This document shows, piece after piece, positions 25,612-34,335 of a stretch of DNA of 64,000 nt. Positions within the stretch are counted from its first letter, which is position 1; the number at the start of each line of letters is the position of its first letter. The position numbers and the translations under genes were made by a program. Source of the DNA: Pseudooceanicola nanhaiensis (GTDB taxonomy: Bacteria; Pseudomonadota; Alphaproteobacteria; Rhodobacterales; Rhodobacteraceae); the NCBI RefSeq assembly GCF_020171315.1, contig NZ_JAIUZP010000005.1, positions 62,001-126,000 of the forward strand. Direction: 5' to 3'. The notes beneath the pieces were generated by a model, which ran no database searches, was not told where the DNA came from, and was given only the letters and a program-made list of their open reading frames with translations.

Positions 25612-25617
25612 AGCGCC

Positions 25618-25690
25618 AACAGCGGCGTGTCGGTGTCCTCGGGTACCACGCTCCACCGGATGCATCGACGGGCCGCGCGCCCGTTTTTTT
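25618..25690 (+). ncRNA. Candidate leader RNA / attenuator upstream of rimP
   Basis: The predicted transcript start is followed within about 50 bases by a complete rho-independent terminator. Stem CGGGC/GCCCG (25669-25683) encloses a CGCGC loop and runs into seven T residues. A transcript ending there would be about 70 nucleotides. Either a small RNA is made, or read-through into rimP is regulated. No Rfam-type leader is recognised by eye. Confidence 0.4.
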
Positions 25691-25733
25691 ATGCCCTGAC
25701 GGTCCCTTCCGTCCGGGCGGATGCAGGACAGAG

Positions 25734-26318
25734 ATGACAGACCTGATTGCAAAAGCCGCCATCGACCGCCGTCTGGCCGAGATCGTGAGCCCGGTCATCG
25801 AGGACATGGGCTTCGAACTCGTGCGCATTCGGCTCATGGGCGGTCAGACCAAGACGCTGCAGATCATGGCCGAACGGCCCGACGGCGGCATCGAAGTGGA
25901 TGAATGCGCCGAGATCTCCAACGCGGTGAGCGCCGTGCTGGACGTCGAGGACCCGATCATCGAGGCCTACACGCTGGAGGTTTCCAGCCCCGGCATCGAC
26001 CGGCCGCTGACCCGGCTGAAGGATTTCGACACCTTCGAAGGCTACGAGGCCAAGCTGGAGACCGCCGAACTGGTGGGCGGCCGCAAGCGCTTCAAGGGCG
26101 TTCTGGCCGGGGTCGAGGACAATGACGTGCTGATCAACATCGAGGACCAGGGTGAGGAAGTCACCGTGGGCCTGCAGTTCGAGTGGCTGGCGGATGCCAA
26201 GCTCGTGCTGACCGACGAGCTGATCAAGGAAATGCTGAAAGCCCGCAAGGACGCAGGCGATCTGGACGAAACCAAGTTTGACGAGATCGAAACGGACAAC
26301 ACGTCCGAGGAGGATTGA
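25734..26318 (+). CDS. rimP: Ribosome maturation factor RimP
   Basis: RimP assists 30S subunit assembly. It has 194 residues, slightly longer than E. coli RimP because of an acidic C-terminal extension ([19 protein letters not shown]). Family features are [17 protein letters not shown] in the N-terminal domain and [20 protein letters not shown] in the linker. The stop lies 2 bases before the nusA ATG, whose ribosome-binding site AGGAGG is inside the rimP end. This is the first gene of the translation-factor operon and has a terminator-like structure in its leader. Confidence 0.95.
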   Translation: MTDLIAKAAIDRRLAEIVSPVIEDMGFELVRIRLMGGQTKTLQIMAERPDGGIEVDECAEISNAVSAVLDVEDPIIEAYTLEVSSPGIDRPLTRLKDFDTFEGYEAKLETAELVGGRKRFKGVLAGVEDNDVLINIEDQGEEVTVGLQFEWLADAKLVLTDELIKEMLKARKDAGDLDETKFDEIETDNTSEED

Positions 26319-26320
26319 GA

Positions 26321-27949
26321 ATGGCGATTACCTCTGCCAACCAGCTGGAACTGCTCCAGACCGCCGAAGCCGTTGCCCGCGAGAAGATGATCGACCCGGG
26401 TCTCGTGGTCGAGGCGATGGAGGAATCCCTCGCACGCGCGGCCAAGAGCCGTTACGGCGCCGAGATGGACATCCGCGTCAAGATCGACCGGAAGACCGGC
26501 CGCGCGACCTTCACCCGCGTCCGCACCGTCGTGGAAGACGAGGCGCTGGAGAACTACCAGGCCGAGCTGACCGTCAAGCAGGCGAAGCAGTATATGGCCG
26601 ACCCGCAGATCGGCGATGAGATCGTCGACGAGGTGCCCCCGGTCGAGATGGGCCGGATCGCCGCGCAATCGGCCAAGCAGGTCATCCTGCAGAAGGTCCG
26701 CGAAGCCGAGCGTGACCGCCAGTACGAAGAATTCAAGGACCGCAACGGCACCATCATCAACGGCGTCGTCAAGCGCGAGGAATACGGCAACGTCATCGTC
26801 GACGTGGGCCGTGGCGAAGCCATCCTGCGCCGCAACGAGAAGATCGGCCGCGAGAGCTATCGCCCGAACGACCGTATCCGCTGCTACGTGAAGGATGTGC
26901 GCCGCGAAGCCCGAGGCCCGCAGATCTTCCTCAGCCGCACCGCGCCGGAATTCATGGCCGAGCTGTTCAAGATGGAAGTGCCCGAGATCTATGACGGCAT
27001 CATCGAGATCAAGGCCGTGGCCCGCGATCCCGGTTCGCGCGCCAAGATCGCCGTCATCTCCTATGACAACTCGATCGACCCGGTCGGCGCCTGTGTCGGT
27101 ATGCGCGGTTCGCGCGTGCAGGCCGTGGTGAACGAGCTTCAGGGCGAGAAGATCGACATCATCCCGTGGAACGAGGACCAGCCCACCTTCCTGGTGAACG
27201 CGCTGCAGCCCGCAGAAGTGTCGAAGGTGGTTCTGGACGAAGATGCCGAGCGTATCGAGGTCGTGGTGCCGGACGAGCAGCTGTCGCTCGCCATCGGCCG
27301 CCGCGGTCAGAACGTGCGTCTGGCCTCGCAGCTGACCGGTCTCGACATCGACATCATGACCGAGGCCGAGGAATCCGAGCGTCGCCAGAAAGAATTCGAA
27401 GAGCGCACCAAGCTCTTCATGGACACGCTGGACCTCGACGAGTTCTTTGCCCAGCTGCTGGTTTCGGAAGGCTTCACCAACCTCGAAGAGGTGGCCTATG
27501 TCGAGCTGGACGAACTGCTGGTCATCGACGGTGTGGACGACGGCACGGCCGAAGAGCTTCAGGCCCGTGCCCGCGACTACCTGGAAGCACAGGCCAAGGC
27601 CGCCCTGGACCACGCCAAGGAACTGGGTGCCGAGGACAGCCTCATTGACTTCGAGGGTCTGACACCCCAAATGGTGGAAGCACTGGCGGAAGACGGCGTG
27701 AAGACGCTGGAAGACTTCGCCACCTGCGCCGACTGGGAACTGGCCGGCGGCTGGACCACGGTCGACGGACAGCGCGTCAAGGACGACGGCATCCTCGAAA
27801 AGTTCGACATGTCGCTCGATGAAGCACAGCAACTGGTGATGACCGCCCGTGTCCTGCTGGGCTGGGTCGACCCCGCCGATCTTGAAGCGGACGCAGAGGA
27901 CGAGGATGCCGAGCTCGAAGACGAGATCGACGCCGAGGACGAGCAGTAA
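26321..27949 (+). CDS. nusA: Transcription termination/antitermination factor NusA
   Basis: NusA binds RNA polymerase and nascent RNA and modulates pausing, termination and antitermination. The ATG at 26321 follows AGGAGGATTGAGA; a TTG two codons earlier is less likely. The 542-residue protein has the N-terminal RNAP-binding domain, then an S1 domain (around [23 protein letters not shown], here split as [12 protein letters not shown] and [11 protein letters not shown]). KH domains follow ([18 protein letters not shown] and [16 protein letters not shown]). C-terminal helix-hairpin repeats and a very acidic tail ([19 protein letters not shown]) complete it. Confidence 0.97.
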   Translation: MAITSANQLELLQTAEAVAREKMIDPGLVVEAMEESLARAAKSRYGAEMDIRVKIDRKTGRATFTRVRTVVEDEALENYQAELTVKQAKQYMADPQIGDEIVDEVPPVEMGRIAAQSAKQVILQKVREAERDRQYEEFKDRNGTIINGVVKREEYGNVIVDVGRGEAILRRNEKIGRESYRPNDRIRCYVKDVRREARGPQIFLSRTAPEFMAELFKMEVPEIYDGIIEIKAVARDPGSRAKIAVISYDNSIDPVGACVGMRGSRVQAVVNELQGEKIDIIPWNEDQPTFLVNALQPAEVSKVVLDEDAERIEVVVPDEQLSLAIGRRGQNVRLASQLTGLDIDIMTEAEESERRQKEFEERTKLFMDTLDLDEFFAQLLVSEGFTNLEEVAYVELDELLVIDGVDDGTAEELQARARDYLEAQAKAALDHAKELGAEDSLIDFEGLTPQMVEALAEDGVKTLEDFATCADWELAGGWTTVDGQRVKDDGILEKFDMSLDEAQQLVMTARVLLGWVDPADLEADAEDEDAELEDEIDAEDEQ

Positions 27950-27975
27950 GGCATCCCGGAACAGGAAGGCCTGAC

Positions 27976-28587
27976 ATGAGCCGAGGTGGCGCAGAGAAAG
28001 ACCGCTCCGGGGGACCGGAGCGGAAATGCATCGCAACTGGCGAGACTCAGCCCAAGTACGGGTTGATCCGCTTCGTTGTGGGGCCTGATTCGCAGCTTGT
28101 ACCGGATGTTCTGGAGAAGCTGCCGGGCCGTGGACTATGGGTGTCGGCCGACCGGGCCGCGCTCGATACGGCGGTGAAGAAGAAACTCTTTGCCCGCGCT
28201 GCCCGCCAGCCGGTGACCGTGCCCGATGGGCTGACCGACCTGGTGGAGAGCATCCTGGTTCGCCACGTGGTGGAACTCATTGCTCTGGCGCGGAAATCCG
28301 GTGACGCGGTTGCCGGCTACGAGAGGGTCAAGGACTGGCTGGCCAAGGAAGAGGCCCGCGTCCTGATCCAGGCCTCGGACGGTTCCGGCCGGGGCAAGTC
28401 AAAATTGAGCACCCCCTACGAGGGGCGCTATATCGGTTGGCTGACGGCGGATGAGCTGGGGTTGGCCTTCGGACGCGAAACTGTCATACACGCCGCCCTA
28501 GGCGCTGGTGGTTTGGCGAAACGTGTTGTAGAGGAAGCGGCGAGGCTGAAAGGCCTGCGCGCTGACGAGGGCGGCCGATCCGCCTGA
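27976..28587 (+). CDS. rnpM: YlxR/RnpM-family RNA-binding protein with L7Ae-like C-terminal domain
   Basis: A 203-residue protein encoded between nusA and infB, the usual place of ylxR. The N-terminal YlxR (DUF448) domain begins with ERKCIATGETQPKYGLIRFV and contains LPGRGLWVSAD. The C-terminal half (from about residue 95) resembles the L7Ae/YlxQ-like fold, with LIALARKSGDAVAGYERV. In alphaproteobacteria these two proteins, separate in Gram-positives, are fused. YlxR has been reported as an RNase P modulator (RnpM), while the role of the fusion is not settled. It lies 26 bases after nusA and 8 before infB. Confidence 0.9.
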   Translation: MSRGGAEKDRSGGPERKCIATGETQPKYGLIRFVVGPDSQLVPDVLEKLPGRGLWVSADRAALDTAVKKKLFARAARQPVTVPDGLTDLVESILVRHVVELIALARKSGDAVAGYERVKDWLAKEEARVLIQASDGSGRGKSKLSTPYEGRYIGWLTADELGLAFGRETVIHAALGAGGLAKRVVEEAARLKGLRADEGGRSA

Positions 28588-28595
28588 GAGGATGA

Positions 28596-31124
28596 ATGAG
28601 CCATATGAGCAACGACGACGGTAAGAAGACTTTGGGTGTACGTGGTGGCGGGTCCCGGCCGGGAAACGTGAAGCAGAGCTTCAGCCATGGACGCACCAAG
28701 AACGTCGTGGTCGAAACCAAGCGTAAGCGTGTCGTGGTCCCCAAGACGGGCAGCGGCAAGCCGGGGTCCAACCCGGCGCTTGGTGATCCGGCGCGCCGAC
28801 CCAAAGGCATTTCCGACGCAGAGATGGAGCGTCGCCTGAAGGCTGTTCAGGCGGCCAAGGCGCGTGAGGTCGAAGAGGCCGCACAACGCGAAGCCGATGA
28901 AAAGGCCCGCGAGGAAGAGCGCCAGCGTCGCCGCGAAGAAATCGAACAGAAAGAACGCGAAGAGCGTGAGCGCGAAGAAGCCCTCAAGGCCAAGGCCGAA
29001 GAGGAAGAGCGCCAGCGCCGTGAAGCGGAAGAGGCCAAGAAGGCCGCAGCCGAGGCCGACAAGGCCGCGCGCGCAGCCCCTGCGGCCGCCGCGCCCGGTG
29101 AGGATGCCAACCGGGGCGCCAAGCCCGTGGGTGGCCGCCTGAAGGCCGCGCCGACCAACGAGCGCAACAACAACACCGATCGTGACGATCGCGGTGGCCG
29201 CGGCAAGGGCCGCGACGACGGCCGTCGTTCGGGCAAGCTGACCCTGAACCAGGCGCTCTCCGGTGGTGAGGGTGGCCGTCAGAAATCGCTCGCCGCGATG
29301 AAGCGCAAGCAGGAGCGCGCCCGCCAGAAGGCCATGGGCGGCAACCAGCAGCGTGAGAAGGTCGTCCGCGACGTTCAGCTGCCCGAGACCATCGTGGTGT
29401 CGGAGCTGGCCAACCGTATGGCAGAGCGCGTGGCCGATGTGGTCAAGGCGCTGATGCAGAACGGCATGATGGTCACGCAGAACCAGACCATCGACGCGGA
29501 TACCGCCGAACTGATCATCGAGGACTTCGGCCACAAGGTCGTCCGGGTTTCGGACGCCGATGTGGAACAGGTCATCGACAGCGTCGAGGACAAGGCCGAA
29601 GACCTGAAGTCGCGTCCCCCGGTCATCACGATCATGGGCCACGTCGACCACGGCAAGACCTCGCTTCTGGATGCGATCCGGAACGCAAAGGTCGTCGCAG
29701 GCGAAGCCGGCGGCATCACGCAGCACATCGGCGCCTACCAGGTGAAGACCGACAGCGGCTCGATGCTGACCTTCCTCGACACGCCCGGCCACGCGGCCTT
29801 CACCTCGATGCGCTCCCGTGGTGCACAGGTGACGGACATCGTGGTTCTGGTTGTGGCAGCGGACGATGCGGTGATGCCGCAGACCGTCGAAGCCATCAAC
29901 CACGCCAAGGCGGCCGGCGTTCCGATGATCGTGGCGATCAACAAGATCGACAAGCCCGCGGCAGACCCGATGCGCGTGCGCACCGCCCTGCTGCAGCACG
30001 AAGTGATCGTGGAACAGCTGTCCGGTGAAGTGCAGGACGTGGAAGTCTCGGCCGTGACCGGCCAGGGCCTCGACGAACTGCTCGAAGCCATCGCGCTGCA
30101 GGCCGAGATCCTCGAACTGAAGGCCAACCCCGAGCGTGCCGCCCAAGGCGCCGTCATCGAGGCACAGCTGGACGTGGGCCGTGGTCCCGTCGCCACCGTT
30201 CTGGTTCAGAACGGGACGCTGCGCCAGGGCGACATCTTCGTCGTGGGTGAGCAGTACGGTAAGGTCCGTGCGCTGATCAACGACAAGGGTGAGCGCGTCA
30301 AGGAAGCCGGTCCGTCGGTTCCTGTCGAGGTGCTGGGCCTGAACGGCACGCCCGAAGCAGGCGACGTGCTGAACGTGGTCGACACCGAGGCTCAGGCCCG
30401 CGAGATCGCGGAATACCGCGAGCAGGCCGCCAAGGACAAACGTGCCGCCGCTGGCGCCGCGACGACCCTTGAGCAGCTGATGCAGAAGGCCAAGGACGAC
30501 AAGGATGTCTCCGAGCTGCCGATCGTCGTGAAGGCGGACGTGCAAGGTTCGGCAGAGGCCATCGTTCAGGCGATGGAAAAGATCGGCAACGACGAGGTCC
30601 GCGTGCGGGTTCTGCACTACGGCGTCGGCGCGATCACCGAGTCCGACATCGGTCTGGCCGAGGCGTCCGGTGCCCCGGTTCTGGGCTTCAACGTCCGTGC
30701 CAACGCACCGGCCCGGAACAGCGCCAACCAGAAGGGTGTGGAAATCCGCTACTACAGCGTGATCTACGACCTCGTGGACGATGTGAAGGCGGCGGCCTCG
30801 GGCCTGCTGTCGAACGAAATCCGCGAGACCTTCATCGGCTACGCGTCGATCAAGGAAGTCTTCAAGGTGTCCAACGTCGGCAAGGTCGCCGGCTGTCTGG
30901 TCACCGAAGGTGTGGCACGCCGCTCCGCCGGTGTCCGCCTGCTGCGCGACGACGTGGTGATCCACGAAGGCACGCTGAAGACCCTCAAGCGCTTCAAGGA
31001 CGAAGTGTCCGAAGTCCAGTCCGGCCAGGAATGCGGTATGGCCTTCGAGAACTACGACGACATCCGCCCGAACGATGTCATCGAGATCTTCGAACGCGAA
31101 GAGGTCACCCGGACCCTGGATTGA
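28596..31124 (+). CDS. infB: Translation initiation factor IF-2
   Basis: IF-2 is the GTPase that brings initiator tRNA to the 30S subunit. It has 842 residues. A long, highly charged Lys/Arg/Glu-rich N-terminal region (about 70-240) is followed by the G domain: G1 GHVDHGKTS near 348-356, DTPGHAAF, and NKID. The C-terminal domains II-IV end with [16 protein letters not shown] [17 protein letters not shown]. The first ATG (28596) has GAGAGG at good spacing; a second ATG three codons on is too far from it. The gene ends in a strong terminator, so rbfA and truB, which often follow infB, are not in this operon. Confidence 0.97.
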   Translation: MSHMSNDDGKKTLGVRGGGSRPGNVKQSFSHGRTKNVVVETKRKRVVVPKTGSGKPGSNPALGDPARRPKGISDAEMERRLKAVQAAKAREVEEAAQREADEKAREEERQRRREEIEQKEREEREREEALKAKAEEEERQRREAEEAKKAAAEADKAARAAPAAAAPGEDANRGAKPVGGRLKAAPTNERNNNTDRDDRGGRGKGRDDGRRSGKLTLNQALSGGEGGRQKSLAAMKRKQERARQKAMGGNQQREKVVRDVQLPETIVVSELANRMAERVADVVKALMQNGMMVTQNQTIDADTAELIIEDFGHKVVRVSDADVEQVIDSVEDKAEDLKSRPPVITIMGHVDHGKTSLLDAIRNAKVVAGEAGGITQHIGAYQVKTDSGSMLTFLDTPGHAAFTSMRSRGAQVTDIVVLVVAADDAVMPQTVEAINHAKAAGVPMIVAINKIDKPAADPMRVRTALLQHEVIVEQLSGEVQDVEVSAVTGQGLDELLEAIALQAEILELKANPERAAQGAVIEAQLDVGRGPVATVLVQNGTLRQGDIFVVGEQYGKVRALINDKGERVKEAGPSVPVEVLGLNGTPEAGDVLNVVDTEAQAREIAEYREQAAKDKRAAAGAATTLEQLMQKAKDDKDVSELPIVVKADVQGSAEAIVQAMEKIGNDEVRVRVLHYGVGAITESDIGLAEASGAPVLGFNVRANAPARNSANQKGVEIRYYSVIYDLVDDVKAAASGLLSNEIRETFIGYASIKEVFKVSNVGKVAGCLVTEGVARRSAGVRLLRDDVVIHEGTLKTLKRFKDEVSEVQSGQECGMAFENYDDIRPNDVIEIFEREEVTRTLD

Positions 31125-31144
31125 TCCCGGTTCGAGGGAATTGA

Positions 31145-31172
31145 AAAGGGCGCCCCTCGGGGCGCCCTTTTT
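31145..31172 (+). terminator. Rho-independent terminator after infB
   Basis: Arms AAAGGGCGCCCC and GGGGCGCCCTTT run into TTTTTC, 20 bases past the stop. It marks the end of the rimP-infB operon. Confidence 0.9.
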
Positions 31173-31227
31173 CATTGGGACGGTGCTGGACGGCGCGTGC
31201 CGTTGGAAAGCCAACGTCCAGACGTGC

Positions 31228-31259
31228 GAAAGGCGAGCCGTGGTGCGGGCTCGCCTTTC
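31228..31259 (-). terminator. Terminator of the 46-residue gene
   Basis: Stem GAAAGGCGAGCC/GGCTCGCCTTTC around a short loop, 41 bases after the stop at 31300. On the minus strand it ends in a short CTTTC stretch. The T-tract is weak, so the call is moderate. Confidence 0.5.
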
Positions 31260-31299
31260 AAAATTCAGTAGTGCCAGGAAGTTCTAGTGCTGCGAAGGA

Positions 31300-31440
31300 T
31301 CATGCAGCCGCAGGTTGCGACACGGGCAGGCCAGCGAAGACCTTTTCACCCACGCGAACCTCGACCCTGCCGTCCGGCAGCGAGCGGACGTAGTTCCCCT
31401 GAACGGAAATGTACTGTCCAATCGTGATAGTGCGAAGCAT
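31300..31440 (-). CDS. Conserved-looking 46-residue protein of unknown function
   Basis: A very small gene on the minus strand between infB and mutT. Its product begins MLRTITIGQYISVQGNYVRS and continues with LPDGRVEVRVGEKVFAGLPV. This resembles a single compact beta-sheet unit with the pattern I recall from short uncharacterised roseobacter proteins. There is a very good ribosome-binding site (GGGGAGAG, eight bases before the ATG). A local AT-rich upstream region (31441-31600) is suitable for a promoter, and a hairpin lies after the stop. Codon structure and signals support a real gene; no function is proposed. Confidence 0.72.
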   Translation of the reverse strand: MLRTITIGQYISVQGNYVRSLPDGRVEVRVGEKVFAGLPVSQPAAA

Positions 31441-31613
31441 TTCAATCTCTCCCCAGAAGATCGGTGAGACTCAAAAATACACCGACTCCGTTAATAAATC
31501 ACTGAGAAAGTCATCAAAGTTTCGCAAAAAGTTAAGAATTTAAGCGCGAAAAATATGCATGTTAGGGCGCACACCCTGATCTGCACGGATTCGCTTGATT
31601 TTTCTGCACTGCG

Positions 31614-32018
31614 TCATAGCCAGTCGCGCAGAATCGGAATCAGGGGAATATCCGCAGGCGGCATCGGGTAATCGCGCAGCTCATGCTTGTGCGCCCAGGC
31701 CAGCGTCTGCCCTTCGCGGGCCTGAGGGATGCCCTGCCACTTGCGGCAGGCAAAGACCGGCATCAGCAGGTGGAAGTCGTCATAGGAATGCGACGCGAAG
31801 GTCAGCGGCGCGAGGCAGCTGGCCCAGGTGTCGATGCCGAGCTCTTCCTGCAATTCGCGGATCAGAGCCTCTTCCGGGGTCTCGCCGGGTTCGACCTTGC
31901 CGCCGGGAAACTCCCACAGGCCGGCCATCGACTTGCCTTCGGGGCGCTGCGCCAGAAGCACCCGGCCGTCGACATCAATCAATGCGACGGCCGAGACGAG
32001 TATGACCTTCTTGCTCAC
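31614..32018 (-). CDS. mutT: 8-oxo-dGTP diphosphatase MutT
   Basis: MutT hydrolyses oxidised guanine nucleotides and so prevents A-to-C mutations. It has 134 residues. The Nudix box GGKVEPGETPEEALIREL then QEELGI (residues 39-62) is canonical. The flanking VDGRVLLAQRPEGKSMAGLWEFP (given as VDGRVLLAQRP and GKSMAGLWEFP) is diagnostic of MutT. The start overlaps the argJ stop by 4 bases, so ppiC-like, argJ and mutT form one operon. Confidence 0.94.
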   Translation of the reverse strand: MSKKVILVSAVALIDVDGRVLLAQRPEGKSMAGLWEFPGGKVEPGETPEEALIRELQEELGIDTWASCLAPLTFASHSYDDFHLLMPVFACRKWQGIPQAREGQTLAWAHKHELRDYPMPPADIPLIPILRDWL

Positions 32019-33244
32019 GAGCGGTAGTCGGCGTTGATCGCGATGTAGCCGTGGGTCAGGTCACAGGTCCACACGGTGGCCGCGCCGCCGCCGAGGCCGA
32101 GGTCGACCTTGAAGACGATGTCCTGCCCCTTCATGTGGTTGGCGCCGTCTTCCTCGCGGTAGCTCTCTGCCACCCAGCCCTTTTCGGCCACCAGCGTGTC
32201 CCCGAACCAGATCGAGATCAGGTCGCGATCCGCGGCGGCGCCGGACTTGCCGATCGCCATGACGATGCGGCCCCAGTTCGGGTCCTCACCGGCGACGGCG
32301 GTCTTGATCAGGGGCGAGTTCGCGATGGCGAGCGCATGGGTCTTGGCATCCGCGTCTGACTGGGCGCCGGTCACATGGATCTCGATGAACTTCGAGGCCC
32401 CTTCGCCGTCCTTCACCACCTGATGCGCGAGGTCGAGCATGACGGTGCGCAGCGCTTCGATGAAGGCGGTGTCCTCAGCCGACACGGTCACGCCGGAGGC
32501 GCCGGTGGCGGCCAGCAGCAGCGTGTCGGAGGTCGAGGTGTCGCTGTCGACGGTAATGCAGTTGAAGGTCAGGTCCGTGAGGGCGCTGACCATGTCCTGA
32601 AGCACCGAGCGCTCCACCGCGGCATCGGTGAAGATGTAGACCAACATCGTCGCCATGTCGGGCGCGATCATGCCGGAGCCCTTGGCGATGCCCGCGATCT
32701 TCACCGGCTTGCCCCCGATCTCGACCGTGACGGTCGAACCCTTGGGGAAGGTGTCGGTGGTCATGATCGCCTCGGCCGCCTCGGAGATCCCTGCGGCAGA
32801 GAGCTTGCCGTCCAGCTCTTCGAGCTTGGCGATGATGCGGTCATGCTTCATCGGCTCGCCGATCACGCCGGTAGAGGAGGTGAAGATCCGCTCCTGCGGG
32901 AGATCCAGCACCTTGGCCGCGGCGGCGGTGACCGCCTCGACCGAGGCCCGGCCATGCTTGCCGGTAAAGGCGTTCGCATTCCCCGAGTTCACCAGAATGG
33001 CGGCACCTGCCTCGCTGTCGCCACCGATCTTGTCCTGGCAATCCAGCACGGCGGCGGACCGGGTCGAGGACCGGGTGAAGACCCCGGCCATGGACGTGCC
33101 CGGCGCAAGCCGGCACAGCATCACGTCGGTCCGACCCTGATAGCGGACCCCGGCGGCGACGGTCGCGAAGGACACGCCGCCGATTTCGGGCAGATCGGGG
33201 AAGCTTGCGGGCGCAAGCGGAGAGAGAGGGGGTTTGCCGCCCAT
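32015..33244 (-). CDS. argJ: Glutamate N-acetyltransferase / ornithine acetyltransferase
   Basis: ArgJ moves the acetyl group from N-acetylornithine to glutamate in the cyclic arginine pathway. It is made as a 409-residue precursor that cleaves itself. The cleavage site is in KGSGMIAPDMATML, between Ala198 and the nucleophile Thr199. The oxyanion segment STGVIG (124-129) is present. Whether it also accepts acetyl-CoA cannot be read from sequence. Six bases separate it from the parvulin gene upstream, and it overlaps mutT by 4 bases. Confidence 0.96.
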   Translation of the reverse strand: MGGKPPLSPLAPASFPDLPEIGGVSFATVAAGVRYQGRTDVMLCRLAPGTSMAGVFTRSSTRSAAVLDCQDKIGGDSEAGAAILVNSGNANAFTGKHGRASVEAVTAAAAKVLDLPQERIFTSSTGVIGEPMKHDRIIAKLEELDGKLSAAGISEAAEAIMTTDTFPKGSTVTVEIGGKPVKIAGIAKGSGMIAPDMATMLVYIFTDAAVERSVLQDMVSALTDLTFNCITVDSDTSTSDTLLLAATGASGVTVSAEDTAFIEALRTVMLDLAHQVVKDGEGASKFIEIHVTGAQSDADAKTHALAIANSPLIKTAVAGEDPNWGRIVMAIGKSGAAADRDLISIWFGDTLVAEKGWVAESYREEDGANHMKGQDIVFKVDLGLGGGAATVWTCDLTHGYIAINADYRS

Positions 33245-33250
33245 GGGCGT

Positions 33251-34147
33251 TTACTCCAGCAGGCCGAAATCGGCGATGGCGTTGGGGTCGATGCCTTCCG
33301 CGCCGGTCCGGTCGACGGTGGCGGCTGCGGTGACTTCGTCGATATGGGCCGAGACGGCTTCTTCCTGAAGCTGGGCGGTCAGCTCATCGCGCACCTCGTC
33401 GAGGGTGGGCGCGGCCTTGTCGCGGGTCTCTTCCAGCTTGATCACGTGCCAGCCGAACTGGGTCTGCACCGGATCGGAGACGGCGCCGGGCTCCATGCCC
33501 TTCACGGCGTCCTCGAAGGGCTTCACCATCATGCCGTCGCTGAACCAGCCGAGGTCGCCGCCGGTCGGGCCCGAGGGGCCGGTCGACTTGTCGCGGGCGA
33601 GCGCTGCGAAATCGGCGCCGCCGTCGAGCTCTGCCTTGATCGCCTTGGCCTCTTCCTCGGTTTCCACGAGGATGTGGGCGGCGTGGTATTCGGTGCCCGG
33701 CTCCGCGTCGCCGTACTGCGCGTCATAGGCAGCCTGCAGCGCGTCATCGGTGATCGCGGTTTCCATGTAGGCGGTGACGGCTTCACCGGCCATCAGGGCG
33801 CGCTTCTCGTTTTCCATCGCCAGTTCGACGCGGTGGGGCGTCTCGGTGATGCCCTGCGACAGCGCGGTCTGCTGGATCAGCTGCTGCAGGATGCCCTCGA
33901 AGAGCGCGTCGTTCGGCAGTTGTGCGTATTGCGCGGGCAGGCCGGCACGCACGAGGATCATGTGGCCCAGCGTGATGTCCACGCCGTTGACCGTTGCGAC
34001 CACGGTGTCGGCGGTGGCGGCTTTGGCCGGGGTTTCCGACGTGGCTTGGGCCGCGGGGGCCTCGGTGGTCGGGGTGGCATCCTGCGCCACTGCCGTCATC
34101 GGCAGCGAAAGGCAGAGAGCTGCCAGAATTCCGGTATGTCGCGACAT
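33251..34147 (-). CDS. Periplasmic parvulin-type peptidyl-prolyl isomerase
   Basis: A 298-residue exported foldase of the PpiC/SurA/PrsA type. Residues 1-21 are a Sec signal (cleavage at AVA before QD), followed by an Ala/Thr/Pro-rich linker. A parvulin domain spans roughly 150-250 with HAAHILVETEEEAKAIK, GGDLGWFSDGMMVKPFEDA and TQFGWHVIKLEET. It should catalyse proline isomerisation and assist folding of exported proteins. The ATG at 34147 is preceded by AAGGA; a GTG 24 bases upstream is less likely. It is divergent from secA, a fitting partner for a secretion-linked foldase. Confidence 0.92.
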   Translation of the reverse strand: MSRHTGILAALCLSLPMTAVAQDATPTTEAPAAQATSETPAKAATADTVVATVNGVDITLGHMILVRAGLPAQYAQLPNDALFEGILQQLIQQTALSQGITETPHRVELAMENEKRALMAGEAVTAYMETAITDDALQAAYDAQYGDAEPGTEYHAAHILVETEEEAKAIKAELDGGADFAALARDKSTGPSGPTGGDLGWFSDGMMVKPFEDAVKGMEPGAVSDPVQTQFGWHVIKLEETRDKAAPTLDEVRDELTAQLQEEAVSAHIDEVTAAATVDRTGAEGIDPNAIADFGLLE

Positions 34148-34196
34148 CGCTTCGGTCCTTCCTAGGGTCACGGAGCCCCTGTGACGGGGCGTGACG

Positions 34197-34225
34197 TTGA
34201 CACTCCCAGACCCGCCGCTTACATC
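34197..34225 (+). promoter_or_regulatory. secA promoter
   Basis: A perfect TTGACA (34197-34202), a 17-base spacer, then TACATC (34220-34225). Transcription would start near 34232, giving a leader of about 105 bases. The leader has a GTTGTAGGGGAGGGA purine-rich stretch but no clear attenuator. Confidence 0.65.
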
Positions 34226-34335
34226 GCCTTATGAATAAGGCTGCAGGCCCGTTCGCGCCCCGTTGTAGGGGAGGGACTCTGGGGGCACAAGGCAGACCAT
34301 CGCACGAAGACGTCAACGACCGGAAGTGATAGATC

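Noticed and set aside
28605-28607. A second ATG as infB start
   Set aside because: It is too far from the ribosome-binding site; the ATG at 28596 is better placed.
28428-31214. A 928-residue open frame on the minus strand opposite infB
   Set aside because: Shadow of infB, with repetitive Asp/His/Gly composition and no ribosome-binding site or domain.
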